64,000 nucleotides of DNA from Lentzea aerocolonigenes. GTDB taxonomy: Bacteria > Actinomycetota > Actinomycetes > Mycobacteriales > Pseudonocardiaceae. Positions 49,707-58,454 of this stretch are shown here, one piece after another; the first letter of the stretch is position 1; the number at the start of each line of letters is the position of its first letter. A program made the translations under genes and the position numbers. The stretch is from the NCBI RefSeq assembly GCF_000974445.1, contig NZ_BBOJ01000008.1, positions 62,001 through 126,000 of the forward strand, written 5' to 3'. The notes beneath the pieces were generated by a model, which had not been told where the DNA came from, made no database searches, and worked only from the letters and a program-made list of their open reading frames with translations.

Positions 49707-49865
49707 TCAGCGCGTACGCCTGGCAGGGGGAACGAGCACAGGCGTCGTGACGGCCGGGTCCGTCGACAACGGCCGCCAGCCCCCGGCGAAATGCGGATTC
49801 CGCGTCAGTCTGTGACCGCGTGATGCGGCCAAAGCCGCCGTGGTGCAGAGCTGCTCCGAGTTCAT
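49707..49865 (-). CDS. Possible 52-residue basic protein
   Basis: ATG 49865 follows GGGAG at seven bases. The peptide (MNSEQLCTTAALAASRGHRL... VLVPPARRTR) is basic and without family match. An in-frame GTG further upstream would give about 86 residues. The spacing between GNAT and transglutaminase genes leaves room for it. Low confidence. Confidence 0.35.
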   Translation of the reverse strand: MNSEQLCTTAALAASRGHRLTRNPHFAGGWRPLSTDPAVTTPVLVPPARRTR

Positions 49866-49992
49866 CTCGGCGCTCCCGCCTCCAGCCGAACCGGCCGGGC
49901 TTCCTGATGCGCCCAAGGCGGCACCAGCTTGAGCGCTGCTGCACGACGTGCCCTCGGTGATCTCCACCGTACTCCGCTGCGGGCGGAATCGC

Positions 49993-50862
49993 TCAGCGCC
50001 ATGAGGGGGCCAGATCCTCTTCCGCCTGAACGACCATCGACTCGAGCACCGGGCCGCCGAACGTGGTGACCATCGCGACGTCGGCGGCGTCACGGCCTCT
50101 GCCGATGACGACGCGGCCCTTGCGGGGCCCGTTGTTGCGCGGGTCGAAGGTCCACCAGCGGTCGCCCAGCCAGACCTCCATCCACGCCGCGAAGTCCATC
50201 GGAGCACCGTCGGGAGGCACGTCCAGGTCCGGCAGATAGCCGAAGACGTACCGGGCGGGAATGTTGAGGGCGCGGCAGAACGAGATCGCCAGATGCGTGA
50301 AGTCACGGCAGACACCGAAACCCGCGGCGTTGACGTCGGCCGCAGTGGACAACGCGGTGGAGGTGCCGTAGCCGAAGCTCAGCGACTCGTGGACGTGCCG
50401 GCAGATCTCGCGCACCCGGCCGTAACCGGGCGGATGAGCGCCGAACCTCGACCACGCCTCGTCGCCCAGCACGTCGGACACGCAGTACCTGCTGGGCAGC
50501 GTGTACAGCAGCACGTCGTCCGGAAGGCTGTCGGGCAGCGTCTCCGGCACGGTGTCGTACACGTCCTCCGTCCTGTCCGGCACGTCCACCCACGCGCTGT
50601 AGTGCACTGTGGACAGACCGGGAGGCAGCACCACTCGGGTGTTGCGGTTGCCGTACAGGTCGAGATAGTGCCGCATCGGGACGTCCGGCTTCACGTCCAG
50701 GTGCTCGTGGCTCAGTCGCACGTCCACGCTCCACAGTGGACGCACGAGGAACACCGCCGGCGTGGGCACTTCGGCGCGGTAGGTGAACGCACAACCGACG
50801 CGGAGCAGTCGGGTGCCCCACGTCGGTTGCGTCGCGCCAGTGCCGTAATGGCGCGAGTTCAA
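49993..50862 (-). CDS. Transglutaminase-like superfamily protein
   Basis: 289 residues from TTG 50862, which overlaps the stop of the small upstream gene as TTGA; this supports the unusual start. N-terminal beta domain (RVGCAFTYRAEVPTPAVFLV), then the papain-like core with catalytic Cys185 in AAGFGVCRDFTHLA and Asp in RWWTFDPRNN. The His usually found before A-W in this fold is Ala here (DFAAWMEVWL), so peptidase or ligase activity is uncertain; the subfamily may use another residue. No signal peptide. Confidence 0.85.
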   Translation of the reverse strand: MNSRHYGTGATQPTWGTRLLRVGCAFTYRAEVPTPAVFLVRPLWSVDVRLSHEHLDVKPDVPMRHYLDLYGNRNTRVVLPPGLSTVHYSAWVDVPDRTEDVYDTVPETLPDSLPDDVLLYTLPSRYCVSDVLGDEAWSRFGAHPPGYGRVREICRHVHESLSFGYGTSTALSTAADVNAAGFGVCRDFTHLAISFCRALNIPARYVFGYLPDLDVPPDGAPMDFAAWMEVWLGDRWWTFDPRNNGPRKGRVVIGRGRDAADVAMVTTFGGPVLESMVVQAEEDLAPSWR

Positions 50863-51014
50863 CGCACCCGCTCGGGGATGTGGTCCAGCGCGCGCAAGAC
50901 GTGCACCGCGAGATCCCGTGCGGCCTTGCCGTCGAGTTCGGTTCGGCCGGTCAGCACGTCCTCCACCGTCTTGAGCCTGCGCTCATATGCGGATGTGTGG
51001 GTCGATGTCGTCAT
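50859..51014 (-). CDS. 51-residue DUF6307-like protein
   Basis: Short gene with ATG 51014 overlapping the DUF5994 stop (ATGA 51011-51014) and its own TGA overlapping the transglutaminase TTG (50859-50862). The peptide begins MTTSTHTSAYERRLKTVEDV and ends ALDHIPERVR, two amphipathic helices. I recognise it as resembling DUF6307-type mini-proteins. Function unknown; the chained overlaps on both sides make it a credible gene. Confidence 0.7.
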   Translation of the reverse strand: MTTSTHTSAYERRLKTVEDVLTGRTELDGKAARDLAVHVLRALDHIPERVR

Positions 51015-51544
51015 CCAAGTCCTTGCGTTGTTTGTTCGGGTATGCAGGCGCTGCCGGCACCGTGCACGTCCACAATGGACCCATCGGCCTCGCTGTCCTG
51101 CAGCAGGACTTCGACGGTGTCGGTGTTTTCGCGCCGGGCGGCGCGCATCATGGCGTGGTGGGCGGTGGAAGGGCTGGTGTCAGGCGGAACGAGGAGCAGT
51201 GTGAGGCGGCGCCGGTCTCCCGCGACGACGTCCACGGTGTGCGGCGGCCTCGACCAGAACCCGCTGAGCCGGACCCGCACGCCGTCGGCGGCGATCTCCG
51301 ATGGCGCGGTCTCCCACTCGGTCAGGTTGTAGCTCACCCGCGGGATCTCGCCCAGCCGAACTGCCAGCACCGCGAGCAGCGCGGGCAGTTCGGCGGCGAG
51401 GTCCCGGGAACGCGGCCACCAGGCACCGTCGACATACCCCGTGGTGAGCGCCTTCGGCCGCAACCGCAATCGCAGCGGATACCGAGGCTGCTCGTTGGCC
51501 GTGACAGCCGGAGGGGCCGTGGAATGGTGAGGAGCCGACGTCAT
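51011..51544 (-). CDS. DUF5994 family protein
   Basis: 177 residues from ATG 51544 (GGGAG eight bases upstream). Family blocks: RLRLRPKALTTGYVDGAWWPRSRDLAAELPALL and LSGFWSRPPHTVDVVAGDRRRLTLLLVPPDT. DUF5994 proteins are small actinobacterial cytoplasmic proteins linked to stress-type gene sets; activity unknown. First of a chained run DUF5994, DUF6307-like, transglutaminase. Confidence 0.82.
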   Translation of the reverse strand: MTSAPHHSTAPPAVTANEQPRYPLRLRLRPKALTTGYVDGAWWPRSRDLAAELPALLAVLAVRLGEIPRVSYNLTEWETAPSEIAADGVRVRLSGFWSRPPHTVDVVAGDRRRLTLLLVPPDTSPSTAHHAMMRAARRENTDTVEVLLQDSEADGSIVDVHGAGSACIPEQTTQGLG

Positions 51545-51693
51545 GCCGGGACTCCCGTCTCCGGCCCTGAAAAAGGACCGGTTCAGGTTTCGCCGAGTGC
51601 GACGTGAGCTTGACCGCTCAGGTGCGAGATGCTCTCGGCACAACGGACACTACACGCTTTCAGGCCTGATCGACCGAAACGGCGTCGACCACT

Positions 51694-52149
51694 TCAGGGC
51701 GCGTGACGTTCCATGCACTCGGCGAGGTCCGACCATCCCATCAGCGGCGGGCCTGCCACCGGGGCCTCCCCGGCACCGACGCGTCCCATGGACTCGGCCA
51801 CCAGACGTGCCACGGCCTCCGGTGCCTGCACGATGTCCCCGGTGGCGCGGGCGAGCACGATCCGAGGCTCGGCGGGATCGGTCTCGATCGACACCGCCCA
51901 GCCCTGCGTCGCGCTCCAGACGAGCATGACGTCACGATCCGGGTGAGCCACCGCGCGGCAGCCGAGCGCGATGTAGGCCGTCGCGGTGTCGGTGACCTCG
52001 AAGCTGATGCCGTCGCCCGGCACGCCGAGAGCCTCGGCGACCTTCTCCACATAACGCTCAAGGGCGCCTGCCAGCACGTACGTGCCCTCGGAGCTGGCGT
52101 TCCGGCCACGCGCGACCCGATCATCACCGATGGGCGCGGTCACTGCCAT
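51694..52149 (-). CDS. DUF6292-like protein
   Basis: 151 residues from ATG 52149 (ACGGAG upstream; a GTG at 52200 is alternative). Mixed alpha/beta: LERYVEKVAEALGVPGDGISFEV, DVMLVWSATQGWAVSIETD, VLARATGDIVQAPEAVARLVAES. Matches the pattern I associate with DUF6292, small actinobacterial proteins of unknown role. Transcribed separately from DUF5994, 149 bp away. Confidence 0.68.
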   Translation of the reverse strand: MAVTAPIGDDRVARGRNASSEGTYVLAGALERYVEKVAEALGVPGDGISFEVTDTATAYIALGCRAVAHPDRDVMLVWSATQGWAVSIETDPAEPRIVLARATGDIVQAPEAVARLVAESMGRVGAGEAPVAGPPLMGWSDLAECMERHAP

Positions 52150-52354
52150 GCGGACTCCGTCTTCCTCAGATCGCTGCGGAGCCACGGCGGGCGGGCGCAC
52201 GGACCGCGGAGGTGACGAAGCGAGCGGACGGGCCGATCAACGGCCCTGTGCCTTCACTGTAGCTGCTGCAGACTGACGGAGCGTTCGCCAGATCGCACGC
52301 ACCCACGAGCGCGCACCGCCGCGGTGCGCGCTCCTGGGGAGAGCAGTGAGCCGT

Positions 52355-52531
52355 TCAGTCCTTCTTGAAGGCGTCTTTGACCTTCTCGGCCGACTCACTC
52401 AGGTGACCCTTCGCCTGGTCTACCTTGCCCTCGGTTTCCAAGCCCTTGTCGTCGGTCGCGTCACCGACGCCTTCCTTGACCTTGCCCTTGAGCTCGTCGG
52501 CCTTGGCGTCGAGCTTGTCGTCGGTGCCCAT
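52355..52531 (-). CDS. CsbD family stress protein
   Basis: 58 residues, missed easily because of length. Sequence begins MGTDDKLDAKADELKGKVKE and ends KVKDAFKKD; the lysine/glutamate-rich repeats with K-x-K-E-x-x-G-x-x-T-x-D are diagnostic of CsbD. Small soluble general-stress proteins, SigB-dependent in Bacillus. GTTGAG then GGGCAT upstream on the - strand might be a SigB-type promoter, uncertain. Confidence 0.92.
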   Translation of the reverse strand: MGTDDKLDAKADELKGKVKEGVGDATDDKGLETEGKVDQAKGHLSESAEKVKDAFKKD

Positions 52532-52945
52532 GTGTCCTTCCCCGACACCCGAATCTCAGGTGCGACGTCTGCCTCCGGATGCCCACTGAGACAGACCTCA
52601 ACCGTCCGCGCCTCATCGGCCTGGGGAGTTGCAGGTGTCGACGACACCATTTCGTGTGAGCTGCACGGAACGTTTGCGGTTCACACGTTCGAGTTCACCT
52701 GCGGGCGGCGCACAGAAGCGTCCACCGTGGTGCGCCGACGTTGAGGAACGAGATTGCCGCGCAGCGGGTGAGCACTTGGCTCGTTCGGAATTGGTGAGTC
52801 CTGCCTGGGGTTCGTGCGCCTGCTGGTGGCTGGGGGGAGTGACCGCTGAAGGGAGGTCGTGCCGCACCTGACGCCGGTGTGAGCACTTGACCATTGGCTG
52901 CTGGCGTTCCCCATGTCCTTTCTGGTCGACTGGAGTTAGGTAGCG
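52532..52945. other. Long non-coding stretch before the IS110 transposase
   Basis: About 414 bp. The left part holds the csbD promoter; the right ~300 bp precede the transposase frame. GTGAGCACTTG occurs at 52768-52778 and again at 52879-52889. In IS110-group elements such a left-end non-coding region encodes the bridge RNA. I see no protein gene. The element's exact left end is not identifiable by eye. Confidence 0.4.
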
Positions 52946-54167
52946 GTGTTGTTCGTCGGTGATGACTGGGCTGAAGATCATCACGACATTGAGATCATGG
53001 ACATGAGTGGACGGGCGCTGGTCAAGGTCAGGCTGCCAGAAGGAGTCGAAGGGATTGCTCGGCTCCACGGGCTGATCGCCGAGCGGATCGGATCGGATGT
53101 TGATCCCGACCAGGTGCTGGTCGGGATCGAGACCGATCGTGGTCCGTGGGTGGCGGCGCTGGTGGCGAGTGGCTGTCGGGTGTTCGTGGTCAATCCGCGG
53201 CAGACGTTCCGGTTTCGCGAGCGGTTCTCGCCGTCTGGCGCGAAGAGCGACGCCGCGGACGCCCACGTGTTGGCAGACATGGTGCGCACCGACTCCCATC
53301 AACTGCGCCCAATCGCCGGAGACAGCGACCTGGCGGAGGCGGTCAAGCTGCTGGCTCGTGCTCACCAGAGCCTGATCTGGGACAGGCGGCGTCTGGTCGC
53401 TCGGTTGCGAGCACAGCTGCGGGACTTCTTCCCCGCCGCGCTGGCCGCGTTCGGTGAGGAACTCGCCGCCGCCGAGGCGTTGGACATCCTGAGGCAGGCG
53501 CCAGATCCAGACAAGGCGGTGACGTTGCCGCTTGCGAAGATCACCGCAGCCTTGCACCGCGCAGGCAGGCGCAAGATCGACGAGCGTGCGCGGAAGATTC
53601 AGGACGGGTTGCGTTCAGAACAGCTGCGCCTGCCCGCGACCGTGCAGCAGGCCTACGCCGCGATCGTGAACTCGCTCGTCGCGATGATCGCCACGACCGT
53701 CGAGCAGATCGACCACCTCGAGCAGGAACTGGCTGAGCAGTTCCACGAACACCCGGACTCGGCGATCTACCTCTCCCAACCCGGCATCGGCGTGGTTCTG
53801 GGGAGCCGAGTGCTCGGCGAGTTCGGTGACGACCCCGGCCGCTTGCCGGGCCCAAGGCTCGCAAGAACTACGCCGGCACCAGCCCGGTCACGATCGCCTC
53901 CGGCTGCAGAAGCGCTGTCAACGCCCGCTACGTGCGCAACGCCAGACTCATAAACGCGCTGATGCGCCAGGCGATGGCCGCGCTCGCGGCTCACCCGGCG
54001 CGCGGGCCTACTACGACCGCCAACGCGCACGAGGGCTCCCGCACAACGCCGCGCTGCGGCACGTCGGTAACCGCTTTGTCGGGATCCTCCACGGTTGCCT
54101 TGCTACCCACACGACGTACGACGAGACCACCGCCTGGAGCCACCACACCGCGGTTTCAGCGGCCTGA
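52946..54167 (+). pseudogene. IS110-family transposase, two frameshifts
   Basis: GTG 52946 begins a DEDD/RuvC-like domain (VGDDWAEDHHDI, VGIETDRGPW, KSDAADAHVLADM) followed by a coiled region and the start of the second domain (SQPGIGVVLGSRVLGEFGDD). Near 53845 one base is missing (CGCTTGCC for CGCTT-C-GCC), moving the reading to PKARKNYAGTSPVTIASGCR. Near 53997 a second base is missing (GCTCACCC), moving it to ARAYYDRQRARGLPHNAALR, which ends at TGA 54165-54167. The catalytic-serine domain is therefore out of frame. Non-functional copy. Confidence 0.88.
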
Positions 54168-54205
54168 TCCCTTAATCCCAGGGATGTCCTCGGGCTCACA
54201 AACCA

Positions 54206-54337
54206 TGATCCACAACGATGAAGCGGAGAATGAAGATGTGTACGCAGAATGCAAAGAAGCAGGTAGAGACGAATCTCTACCTGCTTCTTCGAAGTACGCC
54301 GCCAGGGACTCGAACCCCGGACCCGCTGATTAAGAGT
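54206..54337. repeat. Right copy of the tRNA-Lys direct repeat (att-like site)
   Basis: About 132 bp matching 44438-44564: TGATCCACAACG, CGCAGAATGC, the terminator stem and the 3' half of the intact tRNA-Lys. The two copies bracket about 9.6 kb. Confidence 0.8.
54254..54289 (-). terminator. tRNA-Lys terminator
   Basis: AAGAAGCAGGTAGAGA (54254-54269) pairs perfectly with 54274-54289 over 16 bp, loop CGAA. On the - strand it lies 6 bases after the tRNA 3' end and is followed by TTTGC. Confidence 0.85.
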
Positions 54338-54368
54338 CAGCTGCTCTAACCAACTGAGCTAGCGGCGC
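54295..54368 (-). tRNA. tRNA-Lys (anticodon CTT)
   Basis: 74 nt. Acceptor GCGCCGC/GCGGCGT, D-arm GCTCAGTTGGTTAGAGC, anticodon stem-loop GCTGA-CTCTTAA-TCAGC, T-arm CGGGG-TTCGAGT-CCCTG, discriminator A. CCA is not encoded. Fully paired, so it should be functional. Confidence 0.97.
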
Positions 54369-54426
54369 TTGTTCACGGTGCCGTTTCCGACATGAAGAAC
54401 GTTAGCACAGGGCATCCAACGGGTTT

Positions 54427-55047
54427 TCACGCGGGGGGTCGCTCGCCCTTCTCGAACCCGGTGTGGATCAGCCACTGCGCTGCCGCGTACGTCGGCATCA
54501 CGCCGGCCGTCGCCACTCGTGCCGCACGTCCTTTGAGGACGAACCGACTCGCGCCGAGCAGGGCGTCCGATGCCGCGAACAGGGCCGCACCACCGAAAAC
54601 TCGTCGTGCGCCCGCGCCTCGGACGGTCGACGCGGCGGCCACCATCGTGCCCAGGGTGAGGGCGTAGAGGCCCACTGGCTTGCCCATCGGGCCTGCTGCG
54701 CGGGCGAACGCGTAGGCACCGGCGGCGGAGGCTGCGACGATGGGCACCACCGCCTTGCGGGCGCCCGGTGTGGAGCGGCGGGCCAGGGCCGCGGTGTAGC
54801 CGACGTGGGCGACCAGGAAGCTGAAGAGTCCTGTTCGGAACGCTCGGTCGGAGTCGCCCAGCAGCGCCACGTCGCCCGCCCACGAGCCGGCCAGGCCCAC
54901 GGCCATTCCCGGGTCGCGGGGAGGGCTGGCGACTGCCAAAGCGGGCATCAGCGCCGTTTTCGTGACCCTGCGCGCGGGCTTCGCGGAACGCACGGCTGCC
55001 GCGATCGAGTCCACGATCGCGGCAGCCGCGTAGAGCTTGTTCTTCAT
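54427..55047 (-). CDS. Lysoplasmalogenase-like (YhhN/TMEM86) membrane protein
   Basis: 206 residues from ATG 55047 (GAGGGG upstream). Six to eight hydrophobic helices. Family features: TKTALMPALAV near the start, LAGSWAGDVALL with the conserved Asp, FRTGLFSFLVAHVGYTAAL and FGGAALFAASDALLGASRFV with a second Asp. TMEM86/YhhN proteins hydrolyse the vinyl ether of lysoplasmalogens. Activity in this organism is inferred. Lies just outside the tRNA on the 5' side. Confidence 0.85.
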   Translation of the reverse strand: MKNKLYAAAAIVDSIAAAVRSAKPARRVTKTALMPALAVASPPRDPGMAVGLAGSWAGDVALLGDSDRAFRTGLFSFLVAHVGYTAALARRSTPGARKAVVPIVAASAAGAYAFARAAGPMGKPVGLYALTLGTMVAAASTVRGAGARRVFGGAALFAASDALLGASRFVLKGRAARVATAGVMPTYAAAQWLIHTGFEKGERPPA

Positions 55048-55082
55048 GAGCACCCCTCGTCTTCGAGGTGCTCACCTTAGGC

Positions 55083-57353
55083 TCAGCTCAGCGTCAGCGC
55101 TGTGTCGTCGATCACGAACGACGTCTGCAGCGACGCGTCCTCGACGCCCGTGAACTTGAAGGTCACGGTCTGGCCCGCGAACGACGACACGTCGAACGTC
55201 TTGAGCACGTAGCCCGCGGCCGCGTTCGTGTTCGACAGCGTGCCGAGCGTGGTGCTGCCCGCCGTGACCGTCAGCTTGTCGTAGACGGTGCTGCCGGTTT
55301 CGGCGGTGTCGATGTGCACGTAGAACGTCAGCGTCGCCTTGCAGCCGGCGGGGATCGTCACCGACTGGGACAGTGAGTCGGTGTGCGACGAGCCGTAGCC
55401 GTTGAGCCACGCCGAGTTGGTGCCGGTGCGGGCCGGCTGGGAGCTGTGCTGGCCGATGACGCTCGCGGTCGCCGTCCACGAGGCGGTGCCCGACTCGAAG
55501 CCCGGGTTGGCGATCTTCTGGCCGGAGCAGTTGCCGCCGCCCGTGCCGACGGTCCAGCTGAACGACGCGGAGCCGCTCTTGCCCGTGCTGTCCTTCGCCG
55601 TCACCGAGACGGTGGAGGACGCGGCGGTGGTGGGCGTGCCGGAGATGGTGCCGGTGCCCGAGTTGATGGACAGGCCCGCGGGCAGGCCGGTGGCGGACCA
55701 CGTGTATGGCGCGGTGCCGCCGCTGGCCGACAGCGGCAGGTTCACCGCGGTGCCGACCGTGCTCGACTGGTTGCCTGGGTTGCCGACGGTGACGGTGCCG
55801 GTCGCGCTGCACGTCGGGTCGGCGGACTGGGCGGGCACGCTGACGGCGTCCCAGGCGGCCTTGACGGTGTCGAACTCCGCGCAGCTGCCGGGGTAGAGGT
55901 TCTTCGCGGCGGTCAGGGTCCACGTGCGGTACTTCAGGTACGAGCTGCCGGAGGTCTTGAGCAGCATGGCGTTGTAGAAGATCTTGATGGCCTTCTCGAC
56001 GCCGAGACCCGTGATCGTCGTGTTGTTGCACGTGGTGCTGGCCGGCTGGCCGTTGGTCGGGTTCGTGCCCTGCGAGAGCAGGTAGAACCAGTGGTTGCCG
56101 GGGCCGGCGGCCGCGTGCACCTCGGTGTTCGGGATGGAGCTCGAGTAGCAGTTCGCGTGGCCGAGCGCCGACGGGTTGTACATGTTGCGGATCGGGCCCT
56201 TGCCGACCAGGTTGATCGTCTCGCCGACCAGGAAGTCCGGCTGGTCGTACGGCGACGGCTCGTTGGCGAACCACTCGGTCGTGGCGCCGAAGACGTCCGC
56301 GACGAACTCCTGCGTGCCCGCGCCGGAGATGCCGCCGGGCGTGTGGTCGTCGATGCCGTGGCCGAGCTCGTGGGCGACGACGTCGATCGAGCCGATCCAC
56401 TGGTTGGTGCTGTTGTGTCCGATCTGGACCTGGCTGCCGTCGTAGTAGGCGTTCTGGTCGTTCAGGCCGACGCGCATCGGCCAGCCGCCGCCGTTGCCGT
56501 CGAAACCGTTGCGGCCCAGCCACTGCGTGAGCATCTTCGACTCGGTCTGCGCCGCGAACAGCACGTCGACGCACCCGGTCTCGCGGTTGGTCGCGGTGCC
56601 GTTGCCCCACGTGTCGGTCGACTTGGTGAACGTCGTGTTGGTCGCCGCGTCCTGGCAGCTGACGTTGGTCAGCGTCGGGTCCTTCATGGAGAACGACGAA
56701 CCGGACTGCGTGGTGGCGATGGAGACGGGGTTCGGGCCGTTCCACGCGCTCGTGCCGGTGCCGTGCAGGACGTGTTCCTGCGTGTGCAGGACCTTGCCGG
56801 TGGTGGCGTCGACGACCACGTCGAGCTTGCTCGGGCCCTCGGCGTCCCGGCCGGTGACCGGGACCTTCCACGCGAGCACGGGAGCGGTGTCGAGCGCGTA
56901 GACGACCTGTTCTGCGGCGCCGACGCTGTCCACAGTGGACATCGCGGACCTGGCGGTGGTCTCGGCCTGGGCCTTGGTGACCGACCCGGTGGTGCTCGCC
57001 AGATCGATCGTCGAGCTCTGGCCGACGGAGGTCTGCAGCACCTGGCCGGTCGAGTTGGTGACGACGACGAAGTCACCGCCCACCACCGGAATCCCCTTGT
57101 AGGTCCGCTCGTACGGGATGTACTTGAGCCCGTTCGTGGACGAGATGACGCCGCGGCGGACGAACGTGTCGTTCGCGCCGGCGTGCAGCTGGGACGGCCG
57201 GCTGTCGACGAGGCTCGCGGCCGCGTCCACGGCCATCGCCTCGGCGGTCTGCGCCGGCGGCTGGGCGGCGGCGGTCTGCGCGCCGGTCTGGGTGAGAACC
57301 GCGGCGACCAGTGTTCCTGCCGCGGCCAGCACGAAAGTGCGTCTGGCTTGCAT
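55083..57353 (-). CDS. Secreted M4 (thermolysin-like) metallopeptidase with C-terminal Ig and carbohydrate-binding-like domains
   Basis: 756 residues from ATG 57353 (GAGGAG upstream). Signal peptide (about 1-30), FTP/PepSY-type propeptide (about 50-200: IPYERTYKGIPVVGGDFVVV), peptidase with HELGH (His328, Glu329, His332), NQWIGSIDVVAHE and third ligand Glu in GTQEFVADVFG, and NHWFYLLSQGTN. Then an Ig domain (He_PIG-like: LSASGGTAPYTWSATGLPAG, about 535-615) and a C-terminal sandwich (NPGFESGTASWTA ... FVIDDTALTLS). Zinc endopeptidase acting outside the cell. Transcribed away from the AraC gene in the same direction. Confidence 0.93.
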   Translation of the reverse strand: MQARRTFVLAAAGTLVAAVLTQTGAQTAAAQPPAQTAEAMAVDAAASLVDSRPSQLHAGANDTFVRRGVISSTNGLKYIPYERTYKGIPVVGGDFVVVTNSTGQVLQTSVGQSSTIDLASTTGSVTKAQAETTARSAMSTVDSVGAAEQVVYALDTAPVLAWKVPVTGRDAEGPSKLDVVVDATTGKVLHTQEHVLHGTGTSAWNGPNPVSIATTQSGSSFSMKDPTLTNVSCQDAATNTTFTKSTDTWGNGTATNRETGCVDVLFAAQTESKMLTQWLGRNGFDGNGGGWPMRVGLNDQNAYYDGSQVQIGHNSTNQWIGSIDVVAHELGHGIDDHTPGGISGAGTQEFVADVFGATTEWFANEPSPYDQPDFLVGETINLVGKGPIRNMYNPSALGHANCYSSSIPNTEVHAAAGPGNHWFYLLSQGTNPTNGQPASTTCNNTTITGLGVEKAIKIFYNAMLLKTSGSSYLKYRTWTLTAAKNLYPGSCAEFDTVKAAWDAVSVPAQSADPTCSATGTVTVGNPGNQSSTVGTAVNLPLSASGGTAPYTWSATGLPAGLSINSGTGTISGTPTTAASSTVSVTAKDSTGKSGSASFSWTVGTGGGNCSGQKIANPGFESGTASWTATASVIGQHSSQPARTGTNSAWLNGYGSSHTDSLSQSVTIPAGCKATLTFYVHIDTAETGSTVYDKLTVTAGSTTLGTLSNTNAAAGYVLKTFDVSSFAGQTVTFKFTGVEDASLQTSFVIDDTALTLS

Positions 57354-57496
57354 TTGTTCTCCTCGGTGCAGGGCGAAGACACCGGCCCTCGTTCGCAGGG
57401 GGAGCCGGTGGTTCGTCGAGGTGAATGTGGTGGCGGAGCAGGGAAAGGATCGGTTCTCCGCCGATCGTTAACAAGTACTAACTTATTCACACACAA
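57354..57496 (-). promoter_or_regulatory. AT-rich promoter region of the M4 protease
   Basis: 143 bp between the araC-type gene and the protease. Bases 57470-57520 are unusually AT-rich for the window (AACAAGTACTAACTTATT, then ATGCATATATG-type text). No clear operator; likely protease promoter. Confidence 0.45.
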
Positions 57497-58345
57497 CTAT
57501 TCGTGCATATATGTAGGGATTGATGCCGCACATTCCTGTGTTGGGGTTGTTGGCCGATTTGCCCCGAGAAGTCTGCGCAGTGCGGTTGGGGTGTGGCCGA
57601 GGTGTTCGCGCACGGTCCGGCACAGGTGCGCCTGGTCGGAAAAGCCGAGGTCCGCGGCGAGCACGGCCAGGCGGGACTCACCTCGTTCCAGCCGGTCCAG
57701 CGCGCGGCCGACGCGAACCCTGTTGCGGTAGCGGGTCAGCGACACCCCGAGCTCGCGGGTGAACGCCCGGCTCAGCCGGTACGGCGAGACACCGAGCAGC
57801 TCCGCGAGTCCGATCAGGCCCGCCGCGGCCGGGTGGTCGTCGCCGATCACACCGCGCGCCCTCGCCACCAGCGCCCTGTCTCCCGTGCCGTCCGGGACCG
57901 TCGTCGTGACGACCTGCCCCACGACCTCCGCCACCAGACCTGCCACGTCCTCGGCCACGTCGTCCGCGGTGCGGGTGGCGGCCAGGAGCCGCCGGTGGGC
58001 GAGGTCGAGCCTGCCGTCCACGTACAGCGACGACCGGGCCAGGCGCGGTGCCTCACCGGCCACGGCGTGCCACAGGCGGGGCGTCAGGCCGATCGACGTG
58101 CACACGTCGCCACCGGCGGGATGGGCGAAGTGCTCCTCCTCGCCGGGCAGGCCGAGGTAGCCGACGGTGCGGTCGAGGTCCGCGACTTCACCGCGGGCGC
58201 GCCGCCGGAACCCGCCGCGCTGCACGAGCACCAGCCGCACGTCCTCCCTCGGCTGTTCGCCCTTCCAACCGCGGTGGTCGTCCAGGCAGTCCACGACGGA
58301 CACGCTGAACTCCGGACGCGCTGCGAGGTCGACGAAGGAGAGCAC
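57497..58345 (-). CDS. AraC family transcriptional regulator
   Basis: 282 residues from GTG 58345. N-terminal cupin-like effector half (RLVLVQRGGFRRRARG, GLPGEEEHFAHPAGG). C-terminal double HTH (about 175-265): LAELLGVSPYRLSRAFTRELGVSLTRYRNRVRV and LAVLAADLGFSDQAHLCRTVREHLGHTPTALR. Divergent from the VOC gene. May control that pair or the downstream protease; both are inference. Confidence 0.9.
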   Translation of the reverse strand: MLSFVDLAARPEFSVSVVDCLDDHRGWKGEQPREDVRLVLVQRGGFRRRARGEVADLDRTVGYLGLPGEEEHFAHPAGGDVCTSIGLTPRLWHAVAGEAPRLARSSLYVDGRLDLAHRRLLAATRTADDVAEDVAGLVAEVVGQVVTTTVPDGTGDRALVARARGVIGDDHPAAAGLIGLAELLGVSPYRLSRAFTRELGVSLTRYRNRVRVGRALDRLERGESRLAVLAADLGFSDQAHLCRTVREHLGHTPTALRRLLGANRPTTPTQECAASIPTYMHE

Positions 58346-58454
58346 GTTTCCAGGCTAGGCCGGGGGTCTGACAATTTTCGGCGCAAGGATCTTCAAGACC
58401 CGCGGGCGGCCACGGCGCAGGCTGGAGCGGAGCACAACCTCGTAAGGAGCAGAC

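Noticed and set aside
55383..57731. 782-codon + strand frame opposite the M4 protease
   Set aside because: Antisense shadow of a well-supported secreted peptidase; low complexity Arg/Gly/Val text.
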